Origin: Acidobacteriota bacterium
GTDB lineage: Bacteria > Acidobacteriota > Thermoanaerobaculia > Multivoradales > Multivoraceae
Direction of reading: 5' to 3'
DNA: 64,000 nt
NCBI GenBank assembly: GCA_026707545.1
Contig: JAPOWR010000001.1
Location: 1,765,778-1,829,777 of the forward strand
The stretch's first letter is position 1; every line of letters starts with the position of its first letter. Below, in pieces: positions 9,586-18,840 of this stretch. Made by a program: the position numbers and the translations under genes. Under the pieces are notes generated by a model. It was not told the DNA's origin, did no database searches, and saw only the letters and a list, made by a program, of their open reading frames with translations.

Positions 9586-11865
9586 TTACTGGCCTACTTG
9601 ATTCTCGGTCCACGGAACCACGGTGGCCGGGACACACGCCTCGTCGTAAGACGGGCACCACAGATACGATCCAGGAGACAGGTCGCGGACGACAACCTCG
9701 TCCCCGTCATCCAGCACAGCATGGCGAGCGAGGGTCCTGAGCTCGTCCAAACCGATGGCTGCCCCCGACTCGGTAACGAGTCGCCCCCCCAATCGTCTCG
9801 GAAGGCGGAGATCACCCCTGTACCGCGCCAACTCCACGGCAATCGCGCCGTCAGGTGTCGTTTTCTGCCGCACACCTGCAGCGCCGAACTCCTTTGCCCA
9901 TACGAAGACGTCCACATCAGAAACCGGAGCCGGAAGCCAGAACACTCCCTGTCCGTCCAACGACATGGGGGATTTCCCATCTACGGCCGATCCGGATCGC
10001 ACCCATGCGGCCGCCCTGCTCACCGGAGCGCCATCTGAACGGACCGCGACCCTGATCTGTTGCTTCTGTTGCAACCGCAGTTCCAGTTCGGGAGGCGAGA
10101 GGCCGTCGTCAACACGGAACTGGATGTGGCCGGACGCGAGCATTACTCCCCCGCCGTCCAATAGCTCGGCAGACGCCAAGAATCTGCCGGCTGGCAACCC
10201 CACGACCGTGAAGCCACCGGAGGCCCCCTCAGATCGCGTCACCCAAGGCCCAATGCTGAGAGAACCCTTGGTGAACGTCTTCTGCGCGCGCTCGATCTTG
10301 ACCCGGGCGCCCTTGACGCCACGGAGTACGTCTTCCTCAAAGGCAACGACGCGCCCGTTCACGCGACCTGCAGCCAGATCGATCTCGATACGAGCGACGC
10401 CGTCGTCATCCGCTTCGGCCTCGATGAACCCAACGTGCTCGACAGTTTCCGGATTATGGCCCTCCCAGCCCCCTTCCCAAGACCCCTCGCAAGGGTCGCA
10501 CTCCGGCGCAGCGGTGAGCTCCGTGTACCACTCGCCTTCTCGCGGCAAGAGTCCCCGGAACACGCCCCCCTCCCGACTCCGCATGGCAACCCGTTGGACG
10601 CCCCACATGCCCCCGAACCACAGCATGGCTCCTTCCACCACATCGCCGCCACGGCGCAGGATCCCTTTGACAGGGAGCAACGCAAGCTCCAAGACGGTGT
10701 AATCCGTGCCCAGGAATCGGATTGACTCCTGGTGATACCGGTCTCCCTGTTGGCTAGAGACTTCAAGCTCGTAGTGCCCTTGCGGCAGCCCATCCCAAGT
10801 GAAGAGACCGCCTTCGGAGGGTGCCCCCGCGATCGGTTCTGATCCGTAACTCACGACCTGATCCTCGTTGTCCAGCTCAACAGCCGTAGCGGTCACGGCG
10901 AGACCAGTCAGCGAGGCTCCCTGAGCGCCCCTAAGCTCGACCGTTAGAAGGTTCGACGCCGCGCTCTGCAGATCGCCCACGTCAATCCAATCGTCCAGAG
11001 ACTCAATGCGGACCGGCCACCGATCCAAGGGCGAGTCGACCAGCCTCAACGAGAATCGCCCAGGAGACAGTCCCTCCAGCTTGAACGAACCTGTCGCGTC
11101 GGCCCACGTTGTGACGGGGATGCGCCCGTCATCGCCGACCAGGTAGACAGCGGCAGGAGAGCCAGACAGCCGCCCGCTCACCGTCGCGCCGGTCCTCGGT
11201 TCGTTCAACTCGAAGCTCAGATCCTCGGAGCTGTCCGTGAGCGTCGTTCTCCATGCCTGGAACAGCCCCATCCAGACGCGAAGGCGCGTCGTCTCACCCG
11301 CGGCAAACGGGCATGTGACGATAAACTCTCTTTCTCTGTCCGCCCACTCGCCATCGCAAGGGCCACGGTAAAGACCAGGCGGCAGTCGCTTTCCTGGCGC
11401 CCACACCCGGCCAAGGACATAGAGGTCCTCGTGAGCGAGACGCTCCAATGCTCGGTGAGAGCTGCGAACCCGCAGGACGACTCTGCGCTCTGGAACCAGG
11501 AACAGCGGCTCCAGCGCACCCTCCGGCGGCACATACACCGACGGCGACCAGGCCCCCGGAGCTACCGCCCGAACGACCACGCCTACCTCAGAAGCGGGAA
11601 CATCGACTCGGAACCCCTCCAACGCCACGTCGTAGGGGAGTTCCCAAGAAGCGACGCTGTCTCGGGTGATCGGGTCGAGTGCCTGGAACGTCACCGACTC
11701 CAGATCCAACTTCCTGTCACCAACCTCAACGACCTTCAATTGCATTTGCGCCAGCGCAGGAGCCGCTAACCAAAGGAAGGGGATCAGGCAGGATGCAATA
11801 GACGCAGTCAGCGCGGCGAACCACTCTCTGAACCGGCAGCCCTGCCGCCCGCACTGGTTACTCAT
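9586..11865 (-). CDS. Large secreted protein with repeated carboxypeptidase-regulatory-like / Ig-like beta domains
   Basis: 759 residues with a signal peptide (cleavage near AAPALAQ). No catalytic motif is visible. The body is a chain of beta-sandwich modules: repeated patterns such as TGSFKLEGLSPGRFSLRL, GGLFTWDGLPQGHYELEV and SGGFTVVGLPAGRFLASA are typical of CarboxypepD_reg (transthyretin-like) domains. Such proteins are common surface or periplasmic proteins in Acidobacteriota and Bacteroidota; function unknown. The ATG lies three bases after the stop of the 55-residue peptide gene, so the two are probably translated together. The GC content of this gene is visibly lower than its neighbours in places. 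Confidence 0.75.
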   Translation of the reverse strand: MSNQCGRQGCRFREWFAALTASIASCLIPFLWLAAPALAQMQLKVVEVGDRKLDLESVTFQALDPITRDSVASWELPYDVALEGFRVDVPASEVGVVVRAVAPGAWSPSVYVPPEGALEPLFLVPERRVVLRVRSSHRALERLAHEDLYVLGRVWAPGKRLPPGLYRGPCDGEWADREREFIVTCPFAAGETTRLRVWMGLFQAWRTTLTDSSEDLSFELNEPRTGATVSGRLSGSPAAVYLVGDDGRIPVTTWADATGSFKLEGLSPGRFSLRLVDSPLDRWPVRIESLDDWIDVGDLQSAASNLLTVELRGAQGASLTGLAVTATAVELDNEDQVVSYGSEPIAGAPSEGGLFTWDGLPQGHYELEVSSQQGDRYHQESIRFLGTDYTVLELALLPVKGILRRGGDVVEGAMLWFGGMWGVQRVAMRSREGGVFRGLLPREGEWYTELTAAPECDPCEGSWEGGWEGHNPETVEHVGFIEAEADDDGVARIEIDLAAGRVNGRVVAFEEDVLRGVKGARVKIERAQKTFTKGSLSIGPWVTRSEGASGGFTVVGLPAGRFLASAELLDGGGVMLASGHIQFRVDDGLSPPELELRLQQKQQIRVAVRSDGAPVSRAAAWVRSGSAVDGKSPMSLDGQGVFWLPAPVSDVDVFVWAKEFGAAGVRQKTTPDGAIAVELARYRGDLRLPRRLGGRLVTESGAAIGLDELRTLARHAVLDDGDEVVVRDLSPGSYLWCPSYDEACVPATVVPWTENQVGQ

Positions 11866-11868
11866 ATC

Positions 11869-12036
11869 TCAAGCTTGCCGTTGAAGTCCCGTGTCCATTG
11901 AACTTGCCGTGCACCCGCCGTCGCAGACGCGGTTGCACTCCGCGGCGGCAAACTGCGTGGGCACCAAGAGCCCGAAGAACAGCATGGACAGGATCACGTC
12001 ACGCATCGGCGTGGATCTCTTGAAGAACACTCGCAT
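11869..12036 (-). CDS. Small secreted cysteine-containing peptide (55 residues)
   Basis: A 55-codon ORF below the usual size cut-off. The ATG is preceded by AGAGGAGG, an excellent Shine-Dalgarno sequence five bases away. The N-terminus has basic residues and then a hydrophobic stretch VILSMLFFGLLVP, with a plausible signal-peptidase site in TQFAAAE. The predicted mature part is about 23 residues with three cysteines spaced CX3CX3C (CNRVCDGGC). It ends three bases before the start of the 759-residue protein gene and is the first gene of that operon. I do not recognise a family. It could be a secreted peptide, a modified-peptide precursor or a leader; the strong SD and signal-like N-terminus argue that it is really translated. 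Confidence 0.65.
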   Translation of the reverse strand: MRVFFKRSTPMRDVILSMLFFGLLVPTQFAAAECNRVCDGGCTASSMDTGLQRQA

Positions 12037-12379
12037 AGCACCTCCTCTAGTGGCTTGTTGCAGCTTTGCCCTACGGGTGCCGGTAGCGGGCCGCCAAGGA
12101 CGGCATTCTCATGACCGGACTCTCGTTGCTGTCTCGTTCATGATGCTCCGGCGCCTCAGACAGCAATCACGATAGCCAGCCTTCGGAGCCTGTGGACATG
12201 CTCCGGCGAAACAGAAACCGGACAACAGCCGACCCGAATCGGACAAACCGAACAGGAAGCCTTCCGGACCGCCAGACTTCGTGATCACCGCCAGCCTCGT
12301 CATCCCGTTTGCGGTTGCGTGACGCTGATATCGTCCGCCCGTTCCACGACCGCCCGTCGAGACCGAGACCCCACACCCC
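12037..12379. other. Divergent intergenic region between peptide operon and PP-loop/AraC gene
   Basis: 343 bases between divergent genes, so promoters for both must lie here; I find no convincing -35/-10 pair. An 11-base direct repeat ATGCTCCGGCG occurs at 12143-12153 and 12198-12208, 55 bases apart, and could be a regulator site (the adjacent gene encodes an AraC domain). A leftward 90-codon open frame here has no ribosome-binding site and is not called. Confidence 0.4.
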
Positions 12380-13495
12380 ATGTCATCGACTCCACACGTT
12401 CAACCCGTGTGGCTCTGGTGGAGCGGCGGCAAGGACTCGGCGTGGGTCCTGCGCACGCTTCGGAACGACCCGAAGTGGGACGTTCGCGGGCTTGTGACCC
12501 AGATCAACCGGCACAACGGCCGGGTCGCCATGCATGGAGTCCGCCGATACATGGTCGAGCGGCAGGCGGCCGCGGTCGGCCTCCCGCTTCACGTCATCGA
12601 GTTCGACTGGGCAGCCGCCGAGAACGACCACGAGGCCGCCATCGAGGAGGGCCTGCTCCGCCTGTGCCAGGGCAACAACGAGAAGTTCCTCGCGTTCAGC
12701 GAACTCTTCCCGGGCCGGGCCATGAAGCGCCGGACGGCTCTTCTCAGCCGCCTCGGCCTTCACCCCCTGTTCCCTCTCTCGGGCCGCGACCCGGCCGACC
12801 ACGCCGCGGAACTCCTGAGGGCCGGCGTGAAGGCATGGGTGTGCTCAGTGGAGACGGACCGATTGCCGGCCGAGCGCGCGGGTTGCCCCTTCGACAAGGA
12901 CTTCGTGGGGGCGCTGCCCCGAGGCGTCGACCCCTGCGGCGAAAACGACGAGTTCCACACGTTCGTCGAATGGGCGCCTGGGTGGTCGTCGCGAGTGCCA
13001 ACGACTCCTGGCGGCAGGATCGAGTGCTACGGCTTCGGGTTCGCGGAGATGGAAGAGTCGCCTCAGGAGCCACAGGCGGAAGAGCCTGGCACCCGAGATG
13101 GCGGCGCGCACGAAGATCGCCAAGCGCCTCGCCGGCTCACGGCAGCCAACGACCCGTTCGACTACTACGCGAGGCTGCGGAGGGTTCGAGAGCACGTCGA
13201 TCACCATCTCGCCGAACCTCTGGACCTGCACGCGTTGGCGCCCGTCGCGGCCATGAGCGTCGGAGGGTTCGGCAGGTTCTTTCGCAAAGCCACCGGCCAG
13301 TCGTTCCACGATTGGCTGGTCGGTCGCCGCCTGGAGCGAGCCGTCGTCCTCCTCCGGGACCACAACGAACCGATTGGGCGAGTGGCCGAGGCCGTCGGCT
13401 TCGGGTCCGAACGAACGTTCCGAAGGTTGTTCCAGAAGAGATTCGGCTCTCCTCCGTCCCGGTTCCGGTCCCAGGTGCGCGACGAAGGCGCCTAG
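12380..13495 (+). CDS. PP-loop ATP pyrophosphatase (diphthine-ammonia ligase-like) fused to AraC-type DNA-binding domain
   Basis: 371 residues in two parts. Residues 1-235 form an adenine-nucleotide alpha-hydrolase domain: the PP-loop SGGKDS is at residues 15-20, and GENDEFHTFVEWAP near residue 190 matches the glycine/acidic motif of the Dph6/diphthine-ammonia-ligase-like family. A charged linker rich in Glu, Pro and Arg follows. Residues ~260-365 are a complete AraC/XylS double helix-turn-helix: DLHALAPVAAMSVGGFGRFF and then EPIGRVAEAVGFGSERTFRRLFQKRFG. I know of no characterised protein with this order. A nucleotide-dependent sensor-regulator is one reading. It ends tail to tail with the DUF1932 gene, sharing CTAG. 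Confidence 0.88.
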   Translation: MSSTPHVQPVWLWWSGGKDSAWVLRTLRNDPKWDVRGLVTQINRHNGRVAMHGVRRYMVERQAAAVGLPLHVIEFDWAAAENDHEAAIEEGLLRLCQGNNEKFLAFSELFPGRAMKRRTALLSRLGLHPLFPLSGRDPADHAAELLRAGVKAWVCSVETDRLPAERAGCPFDKDFVGALPRGVDPCGENDEFHTFVEWAPGWSSRVPTTPGGRIECYGFGFAEMEESPQEPQAEEPGTRDGGAHEDRQAPRRLTAANDPFDYYARLRRVREHVDHHLAEPLDLHALAPVAAMSVGGFGRFFRKATGQSFHDWLVGRRLERAVVLLRDHNEPIGRVAEAVGFGSERTFRRLFQKRFGSPPSRFRSQVRDEGA

Positions 13496-14355
13496 TCTCT
13501 CTGGCCAGCCACCCGGTCATCGTCAAGCAAGGCCGCGACCACCTCGTCGACCGGCACACCCTCCGGCTCACCACGGAAACCGGCGAGCCGGACGTAGGCC
13601 TCCGCCGCGGCGCGGTGGAACCCATCCGGCAGCCCCGCCGCCTCGAGGGTCGAGGCGATCTCCTCCATCTCGCCGGCGAAGCGCCATGCCTTCGGAGCCG
13701 CCGTGGCCGCGGCACGCACGCTTCGCTTCTCCAATCCCGGCTGGGATCGGCTCCACTCCCCGAGGAGGCCATCTTCCACCCCGTAAGCCCTGGCGGCGGC
13801 CCGCAGCGAGAGCAGCAAGGCCGCGCTGCCCTTGGTGAAGCCGGCGTAGCACATCTTGAGCGCCGAGGCGGCGCCGACATCTGCGTCGAGATCGATCGCC
13901 TCGAGGGCCGAGTCCTCGAACAGAGCCACCAGTTCCGCCGCGGCGTCTCCAGAGACGTAGAGCCGCGTGGTTCCCCGCCGGACCGCCGGCGGCCCGACGA
14001 TGCCGCCGTCCACGAACCGCGTTCCGCCCGCCGCCGCGGCTCCCGCGATCTCGAGCGCCGTGGCGGGCGACACCGCGTTCGCATCGAGATAGAGGCCATC
14101 GAATCCGGTCGCTGCGACAGCCTCGGCAAGGGCCAGGGCGCCGTGAGGAGGGCAGACCGAGAGCACGGCGTCGGCCGCCGCGGTCACCGCGGCGAGCGTC
14201 TTCAGATCGTCGAAGCCCCCGTCTGCGGCCCGGGCACGGGTGTCGCGGCTGCGTCCCTCGGACGCCCACACGACCCGGACCGGCTCCCGCACCGCCGCGC
14301 CGACGGTGACGCCCATCGCCCCTGGATGGAGCAGGCCGACAGTGGCGATCGTCAA
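13492..14355 (-). CDS. NAD(P)-dependent oxidoreductase of the 3-hydroxyisobutyrate/6-phosphogluconate dehydrogenase superfamily (DUF1932)
   Basis: 287 residues. An N-terminal Rossmann start (TIATVGLLHPGAMG) carries the glycine pattern used for NAD(P). The middle DANAVSPATALEIAG and FVDGGIVGPPA motifs and the C-terminal helix with LKMCYAGFTKGSAAL match NAD-binding proteins with a DUF1932 C-terminal domain. The conserved lysine of 3-hydroxyacid dehydrogenases corresponds to that LKMCYAG lysine. Substrate unknown. It is the last gene of the leftward series headed by the ABC transporter, 28 bases after the CHEGNYG protein gene. Confidence 0.82.
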   Translation of the reverse strand: MTIATVGLLHPGAMGVTVGAAVREPVRVVWASEGRSRDTRARAADGGFDDLKTLAAVTAAADAVLSVCPPHGALALAEAVAATGFDGLYLDANAVSPATALEIAGAAAAGGTRFVDGGIVGPPAVRRGTTRLYVSGDAAAELVALFEDSALEAIDLDADVGAASALKMCYAGFTKGSAALLLSLRAAARAYGVEDGLLGEWSRSQPGLEKRSVRAAATAAPKAWRFAGEMEEIASTLEAAGLPDGFHRAAAEAYVRLAGFRGEPEGVPVDEVVAALLDDDRVAGQRD

Positions 14356-14383
14356 GGCAACGCGCGCGGATCGACGGCCGAGG

Positions 14384-15382
14384 TCAGCCGCCCGATGTCT
14401 CCGCCCTGGCGGCGGCCTCGGCTTCCGCGTCCTCCGCCCGGGCGCCGCGCAGCAGGTTCAGCATGCCGTAGTTCCCCTCGTGGCAGGCGTACTCGAACAT
14501 GGGCAGTGGATTCCTGCTCATCGGAATGACCGCCGTCCACGGACCCGCGAAGGACTCCGGGTCGTCGATCGTGTACTCGTAGACGAGCCGGTCCTCCCCC
14601 ACCCGCGTAAACCTCTCGGTCAGGCGCATGCTCGGGCCCGAACCCCGGAAACTCGTCTGGTCGGTGAAGTTCGTCGTCACGACGACCAGCGTGTCGCCCT
14701 CCCAGTGCCCCCGCGAGTCACCCCGCCACTGCCGCACGTCCTCCGCCAGGGTCGGCCGGCCGTCGAGCGGCACGACCCGCGAGTCGTGGACCATCTCGAC
14801 CAGGAGCACGACCGTGTCCTCGGTCTGGAAGATCTGGACGTTGTTGTTGTAGGCGCTCGGACTCATCGGCGGTCCGGCGTTGAAGCCCAGGATGCAGCGT
14901 TCGGCTACGCCCCGGTCCTCGGGGCCGTGGGCCGGCCGGCGACGCGCCGCAAGGCGCTCCGCGACCCGTTGCTTCGCCGCGTCGGTCAGCTCGGGAATCC
15001 GGCCGTCGGGCGGGTCGACGATGAGGGACGTCCGCCGATCCTCGGTCAGCTTGTCCCCGTAGTCCCACCAGAACTGGTTGTAGGCGTTCGCGACGTCGGC
15101 CTGCGCCGAAAGGCCGTCGCTCGTCCGCCGGTCCTTGTTCCGCCTTGCCAGCGTCCGCTGCTCGAACTCGGCCGCGGCCTCCGCGCTGCCGAAGCGCGCC
15201 TGCTCGCCGAGCTCCTCCGGCCGCTCGAGCGGCGTGATCGTCCGGAAGTCCCAGACCCCGCGAAGGTCGGGCGCTCCCCAGGCCGTCCGCTCCAGCTCCG
15301 GCGAGTCCTGCTGCGCGACGAGGGGCGTGCCAGCCAGCACGACGATGGCGAACACTGCGATCGGCGCCTTCCGCTTGCACAT
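14384..15382 (-). CDS. Secreted protein of unknown function, CHEGNYG family (paralogue 1)
   Basis: 332 residues starting at an ATG with AGGAGAG upstream, followed directly by a signal peptide (MCKRKAPIAVFAIVVLAGTP). Conserved blocks include the N-terminal GVWDFRTITPLERPEE, the SLIVDPPDGRIPELT segment, a strand-rich region GHWEGDTLVVVTTNF, and EYACHEGNYGMLNLLRGAR near the C-terminus. A clear paralogue lies at 37707-38720. This family is widespread in Acidobacteriota and marine proteobacteria as a hypothetical; no catalytic role is known to me. It sits 31 bases downstream of the MFS gene on the same strand. Confidence 0.8.
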   Translation of the reverse strand: MCKRKAPIAVFAIVVLAGTPLVAQQDSPELERTAWGAPDLRGVWDFRTITPLERPEELGEQARFGSAEAAAEFEQRTLARRNKDRRTSDGLSAQADVANAYNQFWWDYGDKLTEDRRTSLIVDPPDGRIPELTDAAKQRVAERLAARRRPAHGPEDRGVAERCILGFNAGPPMSPSAYNNNVQIFQTEDTVVLLVEMVHDSRVVPLDGRPTLAEDVRQWRGDSRGHWEGDTLVVVTTNFTDQTSFRGSGPSMRLTERFTRVGEDRLVYEYTIDDPESFAGPWTAVIPMSRNPLPMFEYACHEGNYGMLNLLRGARAEDAEAEAAARAETSGG

Positions 15383-15413
15383 GCGAGTCTCTCCTTCGTG
15401 GCGTAGCCTGAGT

Positions 15414-16739
15414 TTACTCGGCGGCCTGCTGGTCACGCGTCGACGAGGACCGGTCCGGCGGCCGGCAGAACCAGATCGCCGCCGCGCCAAGGACCGCGAG
15501 GGCAGCGAGTGTCCAGAGCGTGCCGGCATAGGAGCCCGTTCGATCCGCCGCACCGCCGGCCAGGACGGGTCCAAGCGCGCCGATGACACCGATCAGGGCG
15601 ATCCGGATGCCGGTCGTGCCGACGAACGCCGCCCGCCCGAAGAACAAGCCGAACACGACCACTTCGCTCGTGTAGGCAGTGCCGTAGGCCACGCCGATCG
15701 CGAAGACGCAAGGATACGCCACGACCGCCGAGTTCGCCGACACGAAGACCGACAGCGCGACCGCGTTGACCAGCAGAGCCAGCGCGAGGACGCGCATCGG
15801 CGACATGAAGTCGCCCAGCGAGCCGGTCAGCCGACCGAACAGGCTGGCGCCGACCCGTACGCCCAGGATGGCCGACGCGGCGAACGTCGTGAAGCCGAGG
15901 TCTTGCAGATGAAGGGCGCCGTGGGCGGACACGACTCGCCACGGCACGGTGTTCGCCGCCGTCGCGAAGGTGGCGATCCAGAACTGGGGAGTGCGCAGAG
16001 CCCATAAAAGGGCGCCCTTCGCTGCCGACGCGCCGGCCGTTTCGGAGTCGCCCGCCGCCAGCGGTGCCTCTATCCGATGACCCGTCTCGCCAGCGTCCAG
16101 GCCTTCAGGATCGTCCGGCGGCAGTCCGTCACGACGCTGGCCGATGTCGCTCGGCTGATTCCGGACGAAGAGAACGGCGATCGCCGCGACAAGCAGGGAG
16201 ATCGCTGTGACGATCTGCCAGCCGACGCGCCAGTCCCACGACTCGACCACGAGCCCGGCCGCCGGCTGCCATAGAAAGCCGACGATCGCGGCGCCCGACA
16301 GGATGATCGCCGTCGCCCGCGCCCGGTACTTGCGGAACCAGAAGATCGGGATCGTCTGGGCCGGCAGCAGCGTCGAGAGACCGATCCCGATACCGCCGAC
16401 GAGCGAGTAGCCGAGGTAGAGCTCGGTCGCGCTCGAGGCTTCGCTCACCACCCAGAAGCCGCTGGCGGCGCAGAGCGCGCCCGCCGTGACCGTGGCCCGG
16501 ACGCCCCAACGACGGATGGCCGCCGCCGCGAGCAAACTGACCAGGCCGTACGTGAACGTGAACGCCCCGAACATCTGGCCGATCTGCTGGCGGGTCAAAC
16601 CCAGATCGTCGACCAGAGCCGGCGCAAAGATGCCGTGGCCGTAGTAGGCCGGAGCGATTCCGAGGCCGTAGATCAGGAAACCCACGGCGACCATCGGCCA
16701 GCCGTAGAACTTCCGTCGAGATTCGCGCGGAATCGTCAA
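15414..16739 (-). CDS. Major facilitator superfamily transporter
   Basis: 441 residues with twelve predicted membrane helices in two groups of six and a hydrophilic central loop around residues 205-240. The start YGWPMVAVGFLIYGLGIAPAYYGHGIFAPAL and the loop after helix 2 (RRWGVRATVTAG) are typical of the oxalate/formate or monocarboxylate-like MFS branch. Substrate cannot be read from sequence. It begins 18 bases after the second ABC ATPase gene, so it is probably in the same transcript. Confidence 0.88.
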   Translation of the reverse strand: MTIPRESRRKFYGWPMVAVGFLIYGLGIAPAYYGHGIFAPALVDDLGLTRQQIGQMFGAFTFTYGLVSLLAAAAIRRWGVRATVTAGALCAASGFWVVSEASSATELYLGYSLVGGIGIGLSTLLPAQTIPIFWFRKYRARATAIILSGAAIVGFLWQPAAGLVVESWDWRVGWQIVTAISLLVAAIAVLFVRNQPSDIGQRRDGLPPDDPEGLDAGETGHRIEAPLAAGDSETAGASAAKGALLWALRTPQFWIATFATAANTVPWRVVSAHGALHLQDLGFTTFAASAILGVRVGASLFGRLTGSLGDFMSPMRVLALALLVNAVALSVFVSANSAVVAYPCVFAIGVAYGTAYTSEVVVFGLFFGRAAFVGTTGIRIALIGVIGALGPVLAGGAADRTGSYAGTLWTLAALAVLGAAAIWFCRPPDRSSSTRDQQAAE

Positions 16740-16757
16740 GTCGCCAGGTTCCCCAGC

Positions 16758-17816
<1,059 letters not shown>

Positions 17817-17832
17817 GCGCTTCCGGCGCCGA

Positions 17833-18840
17833 TCAGGCCGCTGGCTCCTCTTCGGCTCGGTAGCAGGCCCAGGCCCGGGCAGCACCATGCGCGACGAGCG
17901 GCGGCGGCGCCTCCAGGCAGCGCTCATGAGCGTTGGGGCAGCGAGGCTCGAAGGCGCAGCCCGCGGGCAGCGCCGAAAGGTCCGGCGGCTGGCCTTCGAT
18001 CGACTCGAGACGGCCGCCGGTGTCGCCCTCGAGCCTGGGCACCGAGCGCAGGAGTCCCTGAGTGTAGGGATGCCGCGGATCCGCGTAGAGCGCCGCGGCC
18101 GGCCCGCTCTCGACGATCCGGCCGCCGTACATGACCGCCACCCGGTCGGCGTAGCGGGCGACCACGCCGAGATCGTGCGTGATCAGGATGAGCGCCGAGT
18201 CCGTCTCCCGGGTGCGTTCCTTGAGCAACTCGAGGATCTGCGCCTGAACCGTGACGTCGAGCGCCGTGGTCGGTTCGTCGGCGATCAGGAGGCGCGGGTG
18301 GCACGCCAGGGCCATCGCGATCATCACTCGCTGGCGCATGCCGCCCGAGAACTGGTGCGGGTAGTCGCCAAGCCGCTTCTCCGCGTCCGGAATCGCGACC
18401 GACCTGAGCAGGTCCACGGCCTGCTCGAGAGCCTCGCGCCGTTTGAGCCTGCGGTGCAGGCGCAACGGCTCGGCAACCTGGCCGCCGATCGTGAGCACGG
18501 GATTGAGCGAGGACATCGGCTCCTGGAAGATCATCGCGATCCGGTTGCCCCGAACCGCCCGGATGCCGGCCTCATCGAGAGCCAGCAGGTCGCGGCCCTC
18601 GAACAGGATGCTCCCCTTCTCGATCCTCCCCGGATCCGGGATCAGACGCAGGATCGAGAGCGCGGTGACGCTCTTCCCGGAGCCGCTTTCCCCCACGATC
18701 GCCAGTGTTTCGCCGGGCGCGACCTCGAAGGAAACCGAGTTCACCGCGCGAACCGGCGGTCGCTCACCGAAGCCGGAGCGGAAGGAGACGTCGAGATCCT
18801 GGACCCGTAACAGCGGCTCCGGCGCGGCCCCTCCGCTCAA
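17833..18840 (-). CDS. Oligopeptide/dipeptide ABC transporter ATP-binding protein, DppD/OppD type
   Basis: About 335 residues. Walker [10 protein letters not shown], signature [15 protein letters not shown], Walker [16 protein letters not shown], switch ITHDLGVV and the C-terminal [14 protein letters not shown] cluster are intact. The only start in frame near the beginning of the domain is a TTG whose TTGA overlaps the binding-protein stop codon by four bases; no ATG or GTG is available, so I choose TTG and infer translational coupling. Longer open frame upstream is a shadow of the binding-protein gene. Confidence 0.92.
   Translation of the reverse strand: MSGGAAPEPLLRVQDLDVSFRSGFGERPPVRAVNSVSFEVAPGETLAIVGESGSGKSVTALSILRLIPDPGRIEKGSILFEGRDLLALDEAGIRAVRGNRIAMIFQEPMSSLNPVLTIGGQVAEPLRLHRRLKRREALEQAVDLLRSVAIPDAEKRLGDYPHQFSGGMRQRVMIAMALACHPRLLIADEPTTALDVTVQAQILELLKERTRETDSALILITHDLGVVARYADRVAVMYGGRIVESGPAAALYADPRHPYTQGLLRSVPRLEGDTGGRLESIEGQPPDLSALPAGCAFEPRCPNAHERCLEAPPPLVAHGAARAWACYRAEEEPAA

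Noticed and set aside
12109..12381. Leftward 90-codon ORF upstream of the 55-residue peptide gene
   Set aside because: No Shine-Dalgarno sequence, no signal peptide at its start, Arg/Ser/Gly-rich translation, and it spans what must be a divergent promoter region.
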